Positions 24,209-36,008 of a DNA stretch of 64,000 nucleotides are shown piece by piece (the first letter of the stretch is position 1; each line of letters begins with the position of its first letter). The notes under the pieces were generated by a model that was not told where the DNA came from, ran no database searches, and worked only from the letters and a program-made list of their open reading frames with translations. Source of the stretch: Brachynemurus nebulosus (Eukaryota > Arthropoda > Insecta > Neuroptera > Myrmeleontidae); the NCBI GenBank assembly GCA_035578155.1, contig JAPWDM010000001.1, positions 15,788,725 to 15,852,724 on the forward strand. The letters are read 5' to 3'. The position numbers and the translations under genes are program-made.

Positions 24209-25160
24209 TTTAAATATTTTGGTGCATTGGCTATATTGCTCTAGTTACAGTAAATACATCAGTCTTTTGTTGTGAACATATAGTGTCAGTTAACAATTTT
24301 TTTAGGCAAACCCTTTTAGTTATAACAACTTAATTTCTTTCTTGTTTGGGTCACATTATTTTAAACAAAAGTTGTTAGAACAAATAATGTAAGTTAATGA
24401 AATTTCTTTTAGTAACAGCAACTATAGTTTTTTAATGTACCTAATTCAGATAATTTTTTACGCAAGTGAAACCATGAGCCATTTTATTATAAGCAAATCA
24501 AATATTTTATTGTATGACTGTATTCGGGGCCGGCGAAAGGCGGAGGTTCAGATGAGGCTATAGCTCGGGGTCTAGACCTAAAATGAAGACTAAAGCGCAG
24601 TTAAAACTGTTTATTTTGTTGCTCATCGACTGTACTTTTTGATAAAAATTTTTTGCTTCGTCCGGGGGCCTGACATTTCTCTCGTCGGTTCTGGTTGTAT
24701 TACATACACATTGTACAGTGATTTAAAAATTACTAGTTGAAAGCTAATCATATACAAATCCTTGTTATCGTAACCCCCGCCCCCCCAAAAAAAACTATCA
24801 GTACAACTGTGGTCGAGTTAATTTTTATGATAATGTAACATCAAATATTTTCTTTTTAAACTTAAATCTTTGTTAATATGTTTAGTCCAAGTAAAGTTCA
24901 ATGAATAACACAGGCTACGATGTGAAATATCTGAACCTAAAGCTCGCATTCTAGTACCTACAATTTTTTGATTATACCTACTAAATAAATTCATTAATCT
25001 CAATTATTTAATCAGATTCAAAACAAAGCTATCCTAACATTCTTATAACAACGAATTAAGAAGTACAAAATATACTCATGCGGGAGAAGTACTAACTTGG
25101 CGCACACATTTCTGTACGCAAAATAGCTGTTTGCCCACTGGACTCTTCCCACATACTTTT
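24209..25160. other. AT-rich DNA with a degenerate hAT-like patch
   Basis: No gene. CGGGGCCGGCGAAAGG at about 24525 and CGTCGGTTCTGG at about 24683 could be decayed TIRs of a 170-base hAT MITE; flanks share TGTATT. A pyrimidine tract CCCCCGCCCCCCC sits at 24775. Confidence 0.35.
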
Positions 25161-25192
25161 TTGCGTGCGGAAAGTAACTTTCCGCACGCAAA
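25161..25192. repeat. Perfect 32-bp palindrome
   Basis: TTGCGTGCGGAAAG and CTTTCCGCACGCAA are separated by 3-4 bases. Further ACACGCAAA motifs follow at 25203 and 25222. Confidence 0.85.
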
Positions 25193-25420
25193 TTGACAAT
25201 AAAACACGCAAAATTTAATCAAAACACGCAAAGCCGCCTCTTAATTTTTTATTTAATAAATATTTCATAATTATTTCTATAGAAACCACCAACAAAGTAA
25301 TTTATACAATATTTAATTCAGAAAAAAAAACGAACACTCAAAAATATTATTTTAAAAAGTGATAAAAATGTCAAAAAATAGTAATAATAATAGAAAAAAA
25401 GTATGTGAAATTCGTAATAA

Positions 25421-25549
25421 AAAATAGTATGTGCAACTCGTGCGGGATTGTCGATTGGCCACTCAAGCGAATGAGCGCACGAACGTAGTGAGCTTTTGTG
25501 GGCAATCGAAAATTTCCCGCACTTATTGCACAGTATACTATGCTATTTT
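25421..25549. mobile_element. Small palindromic element, 129 bp
   Basis: AAAATAGTATGTGCAA (25421) and GTGCGGGA are inverted at 25514-25549 (TCCCGCACTTATTGCA then TACTATGCTATTTT). The middle pairs GTCGATTGGCCAC with GTGGGCAATCGA and holds ATGAGCGCACGAACG. No TSD determined; the minus frame across it is chance. Confidence 0.65.
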
Positions 25550-25599
25550 GGGCGTGAATGTTTCCCACGTTACTCCATTAACAATATAAGTCAACTGTA

Positions 25600-25966
25600 G
25601 CTAAGGAGCTGGTGGAAATTTCGGTATATGATTTTATCGTCAATGACAGTATAATATGTTAGGTACCGTAGTTTAATACTTTACGAATAAGAAAAAATTA
25701 GAGCAGCAATGTGGACCTCTGCCTTCCACTAATTTATTATATAGGTATTTACCACCCCTAACACAACATACCATAATGGCATACACAATAATATAATTTA
25801 AAGGAGCTATTTTTTCTTCAAGTTTTCAAAATTCATTTTCAAGAAAAGTCAGCACCGTCTGAACTCCGTTCTAATTGTTTCTTATTCGCAAAGTAGTAAA
25901 CTACATAACATATTACTGTCAATGACGATAAAATCATATACCAAAATTGCCACCAGCAACCCTAAC
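25600..25966. mobile_element. TA-flanked foldback element, copy 2
   Basis: GCTAAGGAGCTGGTGG (25600) to CCACCAGCAACCCTAAC (25966), with TA on each side. It is the same family as 1844-2411: shared blocks are TTTCGGTATATGATTT, AAAAATTAGAGCAG, CTGCCTTCCAC and AAGAAAAGTCAGCACC. About 200 bases of the left arm and the loop are deleted after GAGCAGCAATGTGGACC. Confidence 0.8.
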
Positions 25967-25968
25967 TA

Positions 25969-26535
25969 CTGGGAGTAGGTATATTACCTACCATTTTCAG
26001 CAAGAATCGATGTCAGTCGTTATCAAGATCGTCATATTTTTGCTTCATAGCTAAATATTTGCAACATTTCACAAAAATAAAATTATGTATTTCTCTGAAT
26101 TAGTCGTTTATCTTAATTTAATTATCATTTAAATCATTTTCAGAGGCTAATAAAATTCTAAAAAAAAAAAACAAATTTACCAATTACAAATATGTAACTT
26201 TACATATACTTACTATACGATGTTAGCAACTATATGGTTAACGAATCACCAATTTGATAAATTGTATAGGTAAGTAATATGAGTGTGTCACACACGATAA
26301 GAATCTGTTCAATTACATAATTCACTAATCTGGTAATTAGATAGATATGGCTATATAAGTACGAAGAATATTATTTTTTATGTAAGTAAATAATTGCTTG
26401 TTATACATACGAACATTACGAACATGTACCTCATTATATTCTAAATTATTATTTTTGTGAACTGTTATCAATATAATGCGGAATTTCGACAAAACATCAG
26501 AATCGTATCGCACTTTTGTATGAACCTTACTTATT
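25969..26535. other. AT-rich unassigned DNA
   Basis: No gene or repeat recognised. Confidence 0.35.
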
Positions 26536-26538
26536 TTA

Positions 26539-27351
26539 TACCGGGTTTACATTTGCAATGACTTGTTGGCGACACTTTACACTACTTTCACATCCGTTTA
26601 CACATGATTTGCATGGTATATAATTTGATAAGTGCTGCGCAGGTCACAAATGGCTGACTTAAATATCTAAATAAATGTTATATATAACTTTCAAAATAAT
26701 CATTTATTTCTAAATGTAAATCAAACGACGAATTAGAAAAGGAAAAACACATAGTAGATACATAGAAATGACATTCAAACTTTAATTTTTTTTTAACATC
26801 CTCGTTTATCAATTATCAGTTCTAAATAGAACTATAAATCGAGCGATGATAGAACATAACGGGAATGGTGATTACCCACTGGTAATCACTCAAAATAAAT
26901 TATATACTAAATATAATATACTATTAAAAGCTAAATAAATCTATATTTTAATTCTAAAATATTCTGTCTATTGAGTCTATACAAAAAGTCACTATTGTCA
27001 AGAAGGTTAAGGGCATACACATTAGGGTGATTTTCTAGGCGATTAATGTATTTATCACTGTATCGTACTATTTCCTCACGCACTGTGTACACTTAAAGAC
27101 TGCGATGTATGTCATCGTTACGCACGTACCACGGGAAAGCACTAATGGCTCGTAGCACTTTAGATTGAAAGCGTTGCAATACCTCAATATTGCTAACACT
27201 AGCAGTACCCCAAAGAAAACTTTAATAAACGCGTAAAAATGACTTTATTTTTTTTTTAAATAATACTGGCGCCAGTACACGTATATTTTGTTTTTACTGG
27301 CGCACGACTTGGTGTTGGCGCCAGCAAAACATTGCAAATGTAAACTCGGTA
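26539..27351. mobile_element. PIF/Harbinger-like element, 813 bp
   Basis: TACCGGGTTTACATTTGCAA (26539) is inverted at the right end (TTGCAAATGTAAACTCGGTA, to 27351), flanked by the 3-bp repeat TTA (26536-26538 and 27352-27354). TTA/TAA TSDs are typical of PIF/Harbinger. Subterminal TGGCGCCAG palindromes occur at about 27268 and 27316, with GTTGGCGACA at the left. No transposase frame. Confidence 0.8.
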
Positions 27352-27354
27352 TTA

Positions 27355-28514
27355 CTCACATATGTATATGTATTTAGGAGAAGAATCCAAAATTTGAAGA
27401 TCTAGACTAATTCCTGATATACTTTTTAGATCGAATTCTATATCTTACTGTATCGATTAATAAAAATTAAATTACTGTTTAATATCCCAGCGCTTACACC
27501 ATTACAACACATTTTTATATTAGGTATAGATAATATTGACATTATATTTTCAGTATTGTACGTTCCTGATATTAAGCAATTAATTCCGTCTCTCACGTAT
27601 AACTTATTGTCCTTGTTTATAGATTTCATGAATAGATTATTATACAGACAATACATTTTTTTAAAAATATTTTTATTTTATTATTATTAGCAATTATGAC
27701 ATGCAATCGGTGATTTCAGTCAATTGACTTTTTGAATTTGAAACATAAATGATAATATCCAACCTCTGAGCGAAAAAGTATTCCCGGGTACACGCTTAAA
27801 ATATAAATAAAAATGTTTCTACTTTAATTTCGAGAAAATTCAACTTTTTAGTTGGTAAATCAGTCTGATCGAAAACGCAAATTGACACTACAGTGAATAT
27901 TATTAAGTCATTTTTACAATAAAATGGTTGCACTAAGATTATCAAAAATTGATAATAAATTCTAAGTAGTAAGTATACATGATAGAATAAAAACACTTAG
28001 GTAAATAATACAACTAATATTGGTGTCTAAAATTTAAATTTTTCATTCCCAAACAACTTTGATATTTTGCCGCCTCAATGTCCTTGAACCATTACAATCT
28101 TTTTTTAACTTATTTCTGTAAATTGAGATCAAGATCTATGCAAAAATTAATAAACCTCAAGTATGTAATGTTAAAATTAATTGTAAATAACACAAAATAC
28201 AATAGGTAGAATATAAAACAGTAATTCTTGAAAAAATTTTACATACCCATACCGTAAAGTTCAATATCTTAACAAAAATTTTATTAAACAAATTAACTAA
28301 AATAAATTATTATATTTACAAATAAAGTAATTAGGTACAAAAATAGAGTGCATATTTTTGTCAAAACACTCCCTATTTATGATTAACACTTTAATAGCCG
28401 CACATCAACGTAATTAAATTTTAATAGGGACTAGAAATTTTTTTTAAAGAATTAAATAAAATAAAAAAAACCTTACATAAATTCACAAAATAATTCAACA
28501 TGTGCGAACACACC
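27355..28514. other. AT-rich unassigned DNA
   Basis: No gene or repeat recognised. Minus-strand frames at 27438-27656 and 27796-27996 lack motifs and are likely chance. Confidence 0.35.
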
Positions 28515-28516
28515 TA

Positions 28517-29152
28517 CAGACGACTTTCGTTATCAGTCCGCTTACGGGGCTGTAGGAGAATATAATTCTAAGAATTCCTGTACCCCCACTTGTGCTTAGT
28601 AGTCGACCACCGTAACTCGTACTTGCCCTACTTTTCAAGCGTGTGAGTATGTACTTATTTATAATCAAATAGTCCAGACGTTTAGCGTAGTATTACCATT
28701 CGTTACAAGCGGCACAAAATCCACCTATTTTTAATAAATACATTTACTAATATTTTCTAAATGCGTTCTCTAGTTTCTGTGACAGGAGTTTAAACGATAC
28801 TGTCAACACATATTTTCTTTAAAAAAAATTTTAAAATCTTTTGTAGAAATTGTAAATAATATTGTTAGTCAAACAAAGTTTGTAATGTAATCCGCGCGAT
28901 GAACGAACAAAACTTGCTTTGGTCAACTACACATGTATTATGTAAACACGAACCTATAAAAAAAATTATTTTAGTGAATAAAAAGATTCTGACAGAATGA
29001 TTTATGAGTTGCACTATTAAATATCAACACCAATGTTCCAGTCTCATATCGAGAGACTGAAATGAATTTTTTTCGTCATAGAGGAGGAATGTTTACAGTA
29101 GAAATAAAATCGGCGGACTCATAACGAGCGGACTGATAACAAGAGTCGGCAG
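28517..29152. mobile_element. TA-flanked pogo-like MITE, 636 bp
   Basis: CAGACGACTTTCGTTATCAG then TCCGC (28517) is inverted at the right end (GCGGACTGATAACAAGAGTC then GGCAG, to 29152). TA lies immediately outside both ends. No coding frame. TIRs beginning CAG with TA TSDs fit the pogo/Tc1-mariner group. Confidence 0.75.
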
Positions 29153-29409
29153 TATTTTTAATAAAACAATAAAAAACATTAATAAAGAACGTCAACAGTT
29201 AAAAATTATATTATATACACATATTATGTTATCCATCAAAATAGGACACAAATTTTTAAAAAATTTTCACACTATTTTAGAGTAATAGAAATGCAAAAAA
29301 TTATCATATAAATATTTTTCTAATTCAAGCACTACCTACAAACATTTTCTCACTGTCGTGCAAACAGTGCTTAAAGGTGCTTTGTTTTTGCAAATCAATT
29401 ATGTCACTA

Positions 29410-29728
29410 ACTACGACAGTTATAATTAATTAAGTGTTTATAAAAATTTGTTACTCGTCTGATTCAAACGCCAAATTAATTAAAATATAATTTGTATTTG
29501 TTGCTGGTTTCAAGGTGTTAGAAATAGTAGACACTTTGTTGTCGGGAACTCTGTATGTCGCGGTCAAAGGCGGTTATAATTAGGTACTTACAGAAATTTG
29601 TTGAACGAGCAACAAATTTAAATTGTGATATATTTTAGTAGCATAGACTATGAATATTAATTTAATATTTGAATCATACGAGTAACAAATTTTTATAAGT
29701 ACTTAATTAATTATAGTAACCGTCGTGG
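29410..29728. mobile_element. TIR element with repeated arm, about 320 bp
   Basis: ACTACGACAGTTATAATTAA then TTAAGTGTTTATAAAAATTT (29410) is inverted at 29675-29728. A third, direct copy of the arm (GGCGGTTATAATTAGGTACT onward) lies inside at about 29569. ACGAGTAACAAATTT and AACGAGCAACAAATTT recur. Confidence 0.6.
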
Positions 29729-29734
29729 TCCGCG

Positions 29735-30496
29735 ACATAAGAGATTCCCAAAGAGTGCGTCGCAGTTCATGTAGTTTGCATTTAGTGTAAATTAGGCATT
29801 TTTTTCAAAATGGTTTCTTGTATGTTAAAGCAACAAAATAGCAATAAATTCTAATATATGTAAATTTTTTTTTTATATTTATCATTATTGTTTTTTGTTT
29901 TTTGTATTTTTTTGGAGAGGGGAATCCAGCTTATGTTAATTTAAAACCCGCCGCTTTAAACGTGAATTCCTGCTAAACTGAAAGAGCAACAAAATCCGAA
30001 CTACGGCAACAAATTAGCACATATTAATTAATAAATATATGTAGATGCAATATCATTTAGTGATCGTGAGTGGTCCAGCTTAATGTAGGTCTGAAAATTC
30101 TGTATATACATATGAGTACATGCTAATTGTTTACTTTCATTAATCAATAATTTGATTATTTCTCAATATTTTAAATTGAAATTTTCATGAAATGTGCTCG
30201 AAAGATAGTTTTATCAAAAAATCGTTTAATTAAAATGTTGTTCTTGCTATTGTTCATAAAAGATGTGTAACCCCTTAAATAAATAATTATATTTTCTCTT
30301 ATTAGCTTAATTGGATTTTTCAATATACATATTTAAAATAATTATAATCAAGTAGGTATATTGTATGAATAATATTGGAATGTTTTTGAAAAGAACCTAC
30401 AGTAGGAGACCAGTTCCGTCAAGTAGTGCTCTACAAAAGTGGTAATCTTTACCAAGAGCGTTCCATAAACATTTTAAATTTATAATCTCCTGAAAA
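29735..30496. other. AT-rich unassigned DNA
   Basis: No gene or partner repeat recognised. Confidence 0.35.
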
Positions 30497-30499
30497 TTA

Positions 30500-30959
30500 G
30501 ACCTGATTTACATTAACGCTCCGCTCTCGATACGCTCCCACTCCATTCTCGCTCTGATATAATCTTGTTGTGTTCACATTACAGTGCTGATAACATGCTG
30601 GTACCTATTCGTTCTCCATTCACATTATAATGCCGCTCTTGGTACGCTCCCAGTTCGGTCTCAGTTAGATACAAACATCTTTTCATAACAACTGAATGCA
30701 AGCGGAGTGGAGTGGAATCAAAAAAGTGTTTACACTACAGGTACAAGCCATAACAAGTCGGATATCGCTCCGATAAAATATTACCTGAGTGGTATTGATA
30801 TTGGAGTGGCATTGGAACGAGAGCGAACCGCGACTGATATCCGACCGATATCAGAGCGATGATGTGAATACACTCATTGTTTATTGTGTAAGAATATTTT
30901 ATCGAACTGGGAGCGGAGTGATATCGTAGTGAGAGCGGAGCGTCAATGTAAATCGGGCC
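30500..30959. mobile_element. PIF/Harbinger-like MITE, 460 bp
   Basis: GACCTGATTTACATTAACGC then TCCGCTCTC (30500) is inverted at 30930-30959 (GAGAGCGGAGCGTCAATGTA then AATCGGGCC), with TTA on both sides (30497-30499, 30960-30962). GCTCCGCTCTC, TGGGAGCG and TATCG-CTCCG motifs are repeated many times in both orientations, giving it strong folding potential and higher GC. No coding frame. Confidence 0.85.
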
Positions 30960-30962
30960 TTA

Positions 30963-31464
30963 ATTTAAACTTGATAAATCACCAAAAGTTTTGTCTTATT
31001 ATTTTTTGTTTCGGTAAATAATAAATAATTATTTGAAATTTCCGTTGATTTGTTTACATTTGATGAACAATGAAAGCCAAAAGTGATACTAACCAACTTG
31101 ATACTTTCAAGGCGATGTTTCCAAAACCGGCGCCCTACCGTATAGAACTTATAAAATATATAAAATAATAAGTAAGATAATACTGTAGCATTTTCCGCTA
31201 TTTTATAAAACTTAAATAAATGACGTGGAAAAATAATTGAACCAAAGGTCAATCTATTGGCTAATATTCACAAAAAAAGAAAAAATTATGAAAAAGCTAT
31301 AAAAATAACTAAATAAATACGTTGATATCTGCAACTATTTCGTAAAAGTTTTATGAGTTGTAATAAATCCTACCTAAACCTGTTTTTATACAAGTAATTT
31401 TAATCAAACATAATTTAAATCAGTCTTCAAAAGCCCAGGTTGTATGTACTTGCACAAATAGTGT
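30963..31464. other. AT-rich DNA, one 95-codon minus frame
   Basis: The minus-strand frame 30965-31252 (95 codons) has no recognisable domain or supporting signals. CGGCGCCCTACCG at about 31129 is a small GC patch. Confidence 0.3.
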
Positions 31465-31472
31465 TTTATACT

Positions 31473-31875
31473 CAGGGCTGCCAGATTGTATAATTGGATA
31501 CAAAATCTGTATAATTTGGTTGTTTTGTGTATCTTCTTTGTATAAGAAACTTTCCTGTATAATTGGATACGAACGCCAAAAATTTAAACTGAATGCGCTG
31601 AACACATCAGCTACAATTTTTTGTTAATGTGACATCGCGTTAGACCCAAAAAAACTACATAAATATGCCCTTATATACATTTGAATTTCCTTTCGTTCTT
31701 GCAAAATTGCAAAAATGATTAAATTTAATCGGAAGTAAGAAAAATCGGCGGCTTATTTATTTTTTCTTTTTTTTGCTCTCATTGTACCGACAAGTTGTTT
31801 TGTATAATAGAAGCCAATTTTGTATAATTTTAGAGACCTGACGGTATAAAACAGAAATTTTTACTGGCAGCCCTG
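31473..31875. mobile_element. hAT-like MITE, 403 bp
   Basis: CAGGGCTGCCAGATTG (31473) is inverted as ACTGGCAGCCCTG (31875), flanked by the exact 8-bp repeat TTTATACT (31465-31472, 31876-31883). Inside, TGTATAATTGGATAC occurs twice on the left (31488, 31556), with TTGTATAAT motifs on the right. No coding frame. Confidence 0.9.
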
Positions 31876-32220
31876 TTTATACTAGCAGTTGTTGGTATGG
31901 CTGTATGGGTTTGATGCAGAGGCATAATTACAATGGAGCAGTAGCTCCAGGGCATACAAGAAAAAGAGGTGGCTTTGAGAATTTTTTTTTCTTGTTAGGT
32001 AGTTTTTGGAGGAAATAAGAAAGGGAAAACAAGTTGGCCGTTTTACCAATTTTGATACGAAACCCTAAATACAGTATCTTATAGGTCGAATTTAGAAAAT
32101 TAATCTCTTACATTTTTAAGATCTTTACAGTATTTAACGATAACCAAAGATGTGCTTGAATTGCAAAAATAGAAATCAATGTTTTTTTATTATTAAGTAT
32201 ACCGAAGACGATTATTCTTA

Positions 32221-33106
32221 TGCCTGGTTTAGACTACGACACAAATTTCAAACATTTTTTTACTGTTCATACTTCAACAGATTTTTTGTGTCTGGATAGT
32301 GTCTGTACATAAAGGTACGGAACTTGTGTCCGAGCTATTCACACGCAAAAAAATTCCAAGAACGAAACAGCTAGTACTCGATCACCGTGAATATATCTCT
32401 CTTCTGTGAGTGTATAGAAAACATGTCGAACTTGTGTGAGAACTTATTAGCCACAAGAAACACTTGGACACAACGTGTTCACACAACTACTGATCCGACA
32501 CTAATTATGGTCAGAGTTGCCAACTGTAGCTGGTTAAAAATCCCACAGAGCTGCTTAAAAAATCCCATTTTTCCTACAAAAATCCCATATCTTCCAAAAT
32601 GCAAAAATTTCTTCCAAAAATACAGCTGACGAACAAAAAAAAACACTTTAATGTCAGTTTTTTCTTTTTAAGTGGTACAAGGCCCCAAAAGGCTGTACAA
32701 CCTTTGCACCATCTCTGCATTTTAAAATGGATTTTTCAAAATAAAACATTGTAAATAATTGTTAATGGTTTATTGTAACAAAAAAGTATATTAATTTATT
32801 CTTTGTTAAGGATAAGTTAGACTAGCACTAGGCCATATTTGAATATTTTAATATATTGTAAGATATTCGATATAAGTATAAACAGTTCAGTTAGTCCAAA
32901 TAAAAAATCCCACAAATTAGACCATTTATCCTTCCATCCCACGAAACCTCAAAAAAACCCGTGAATCGGGATAAATCCCTCAAGTTGGCAACACTGATTA
33001 TGGTGTCCACAATAAATGTCGCAATTAGAGACACTCGTATGCACACATAGACACTCGGTGTATACACTGAGTGTACGTTGTATAGTGTCGTAGTCTAACC
33101 GTACCC
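32221..33106. mobile_element. PIF/Harbinger-like MITE split by a nested hAT
   Basis: TGCCTGGTTTAGACTACGAC (32221) is inverted at the right end (GTGTCGTAGTCTAACCGTAC then CC, to 33106), with TTA on both sides (32218-32220, 33107-33109). Removing the nested element leaves about 400 bases rich in GTGTCCGAGCTATTCACACG-like motifs. Confidence 0.75.
32512..32996. mobile_element. hAT-like MITE nested in Harbinger element
   Basis: CAGAGTTGCCAACT (32512) is inverted as AAGTTGGCAACACTG (32996), with exact 8-bp TSD ATTATGGT (32504-32511, 32997-33004). AAAAATCCCA motifs recur near both ends. The frame at 32387-32629 crosses the boundary and is chance. GTTGGCAACACTG also appears in the perfect palindrome near 37400 and 37600. 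Confidence 0.9.
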
Positions 33107-33200
33107 TTAGATAATTTTGCTAATTTTTTTACATTCATGAATTCTTTATACATATTCAATGTATGTTCAGTATTTATAAAATAAAATTTAGAAGCTTGTA

Positions 33201-33420
33201 CGGTCCATTTCACTTAAATTTAACCATGTTGAATCACTTATAAATTTAAATAATTTCCGTTTTTTGGCTTTATCTCCTTCATTATTGCAGTTACGTAAAT
33301 TACAAATTTGCAATTTGTTTTTAGAAAAGCATAGAAGATTGATTTGTTTGGAATAAAAGAATTATTTAATTTTTTAACTTTGACTCATGATCAATTGTAT
33401 TTGAAATAGGGACTAGGGTA
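33201..33420 (+). repeat. Dispersed repeat, copy 1
   Basis: GGTCCATTTCACTTAAATTT through TTGTATTTGAAATAGGG matches 51791-52010 in the same orientation over about 220 bases with moderate divergence. No ends or TSD recognised; identity unknown. Confidence 0.75.
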
Positions 33421-33660
33421 TATAATAAAATTTTAATCCTTTTTTCCCATGTATTCTATTGTTAATGATTTTCCTACATTGATGGATTCTGTAGACCGAT
33501 TATATTATAGGTAAAAAATATATGATTTGAATAGCGTGAATTTCATGTGAGACGAAAATCTGAGAAATGGATGTAGAAAACGCTATTATTAATTACTGTC
33601 TAGTAATAATTTAAAAATTTTATTTTTTTTGACTGAAGTAACTTGATTTTAAGAATTTTG

Positions 33661-33745
33661 CTATATTATGCAGGATGCTGCGACAAAGGTGTTCTTGGTC
33701 CGACTGCATCAGAAGACAAAGGTCCGACTGCATCAGAAGGATAGA
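33661..33745 (+). mobile_element. HINE-like end B tip plus short tandem repeat
   Basis: CTATATTATGCAGGATGCTG then CGACAAAGGTGTT is end B alone. It is followed by GGTCCGACTGCATCAGAAG twice (about 33698 and 33721). Confidence 0.6.
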
Positions 33746-34194
33746 AGTTAGAATGCTCTGTTTATACAATTCTAATCATAACTGTATTGTCAACTAGATA
33801 GAAAATTACGTAAAAATATTATTCTTTCAATATGGTTTAACGTAATTTTTATCCGATTGTAGCAAACTCTTATTAATTTTAGTAAGGTGTAAACATAATC
33901 TAAATTCTGACTATATCACATAAAACAAATTTTCTTTGTAATATTCTTATAAAAAAATGTAATAAATAGATATAAAAACGTATTTAACTGAGAAAAATAA
34001 AATATAGCTAAATCGTTAAATTGGATTAATAAAATCATGGCAAGCCACTTACAAAGCCTGGTTTTTTAGAATGTAGCATCGAAAAAAATAAGACAGAAAA
34101 AAAAGACTGTGAGTGCGAGTGTGATGAAAAATGATTTTTCCAATATATTTCCTAATTTTTCTCAAAAAGTAAATAACTTATAGCAATGGCGTAA
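33746..34194. other. AT-rich unassigned DNA
   Basis: No gene or repeat recognised. Confidence 0.3.
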
Positions 34195-34439
34195 AAACAT
34201 TTTTTGCGCATACTGCCTCTTACTTTGGCTTGGTGTAAAAAAAATTTTGAAAAATTGATTAATTCTAGCAAAAAACTCATTTTGTTGACAAAAAACACCC
34301 GAAAAACCCATTTCTGGGCATCCGACGTGTCTGGCTAACGAACTCATCCAACGATTTGGAAAATCGAATTCGCACACAAAATTTTATAAGCATTAAACGT
34401 TTCGTTCGAGAGTTATCGCGCGGATTAAAATTCGCGGAC

Positions 34440-34535
<96 letters not shown>

Positions 34536-34649
34536 TTTAGTGAATATCATTTTCGTATACCTCAAAACATATTTCTTTTATGGTCCCGGGCTTAGGTCGC
34601 GTCATGACACCTGCTATAATAACGTATTTCCAGTTTTGGAAATTCGCTA
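34195..34649 (-). mobile_element. HINE-like element, reverse copy
   Basis: GGCATCCGACGTGTCTGGCT, TTCGTTCGAGAGTTATCGCG, then the (TA)n core 34445-34532 and AAATTTTAGTGAATATCATT, ending at GGAAATTCGCTA (34649), the complement of end A. The outermost part of end B is missing or diverged at the left, so the left limit is approximate. Confidence 0.75.
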
Positions 34650-34716
34650 AAAGTAATAAAAAGTATTAAACTAATAAATTTAAATTTTATTTTTTTACAT
34701 TCAATTACGTGAAAAT

Positions 34717-35033
34717 GCTGGCGTTCCAGACGAAAATTTTGTTAGCCTAACGTTAGCCAACGGAGCTTTCACCGTTACAAACCAGAGGGCTCTGATTCAA
34801 AAAGTTAATGCACGTTAATTATTTTTCATCGTTTTTCACGGTATAAATACTTAATTTCTTAAATACAGCCACATTTAAAAATTATGGAATAAAAATAATC
34901 AGTCACCATGTTAGAAAGTGTTGTTTTAAGATATAATGTATGTGAATTTTTGAATGCGTGCCCTCTGGTTTGTAACGGTGAAAGCTCCGTTAGCTAACGT
35001 TAGGCTAACAAAATTTTCGTCTGGAACGCCAGC
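34717..35033. mobile_element. Palindromic element with 75-bp near-perfect arms
   Basis: GCTGGCGTTCCAGACGAAAA through ACAAACCAGAGGGC (34717-34791) is inverted at 34959-35033. By eye only one or two bases differ. The middle 165 bases are not paired. AAT borders both sides, a possible 3-bp TSD, but this is weak. No coding frame. Confidence 0.75.
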
Positions 35034-35489
35034 AATGTTTCTCGTAGAATTAATTTGAAATTGACATATTAGATTTGGGCGTCTAGGCTATCGTCATTAA
35101 ACGAATATAATTTTTTTTGAGTCGCCGTTGATGCCGTCTCACATAATTGAATGTTATACAAGTATCATTTCTTAATTATCAATATTTAAATATAATTACA
35201 TACACTACTTACCTTTTCTGTAAAGTACAGAGCTTCGTAACGGATTTATTGTACACTTTATAAAATTTCAACAGTTGTATGACACAATTCTATTAATAAT
35301 AATAATTCACACCGTTCCAATTTAATTGTTGTTCTTGTCTTTTTACTTGCTTTTCAGCTGACAATTTGTATATCGGGGTACTGATAGAGGGTAACAGCCA
35401 GCTCTTTTTCCATATTTTTTCCGATAAAAATATGGTGGCTCTCAACTTAGAATAGTCTTTTAATTAGTTGTAGTCAAAATTTATTTAAA
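35034..35489. other. AT-rich unassigned DNA
   Basis: No gene. A short dyad CCATATTTTTTCC/AAAAATATGG at about 35410. Confidence 0.3.
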
Positions 35490-35737
35490 AAACCAACTTG
35501 CCCAGAGACGTGAAATTTTGTACAGGATTTCCTATGTAGCGTAGATAAGCTCAAAGATGGGATTTTTGGAATTTTATTCCGTAAGGATATAAAATAGGGG
35601 ATGAAAATTTATATAGAAAACCATTGAGTCTAGAAATGTGAAATTCTGCACAGGGGTTTTTTAGTAACGTAAGCAAGTACCAAGTGCAGCTTTTTAAAAT
35701 TTCATACCATAAGGCGGTAGAACAAGGGTTGAAAAGG
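35490..35737 (+). mobile_element. Helitron family B internal fragment
   Basis: Two units of AGACGTGAAATTTTGTACAG, TTCCTATGTAGCGTAG and TATAAAATAGGGGATGAAAA match the units at 14212-14530. Neither Helitron end is present. Confidence 0.7.
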
Positions 35738-35933
35738 ATATAGACGGATAAGTATAGGTGAATCGGCCCCGGAAGCGAATTATTTTAATAACTATATTAA
35801 TGGTATGGTGAGGCTGTAAGTAATTGATATCTACAATTTTGGCGGCCAAAACTGAGTAGTTATGGAGATAACTAAAAAAATTTAAAAAATTACAAAAATT
35901 GTTTTCTTGGTAACTACTCAACATAGGAAAATA
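35738..35933. repeat. Inverted-pair repeat, left copy
   Basis: Inverted relative of 37721-37935, sharing GTAGTTATGGAGATAACTAA, AGTAATTGATATCTACAATT and GAATTATTTTAATAACTAT. The two copies bracket 1.8 kb. Frames in both copies encode similar SSYQE...CNFLNFFSYLHNYS peptides, which follows from DNA similarity and is not evidence of coding. Confidence 0.8.
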
Positions 35934-36008
35934 ATTCTAAATCCACATGAAGGCAAACATTCTCAAGAATATTAGACATATTTATTATCGTATCAGTCCT
36001 CGTTATTA

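Noticed and set aside
32387..32629. 80-codon plus-strand frame
   Set aside because: It crosses the boundary of the nested hAT element and has no domain.
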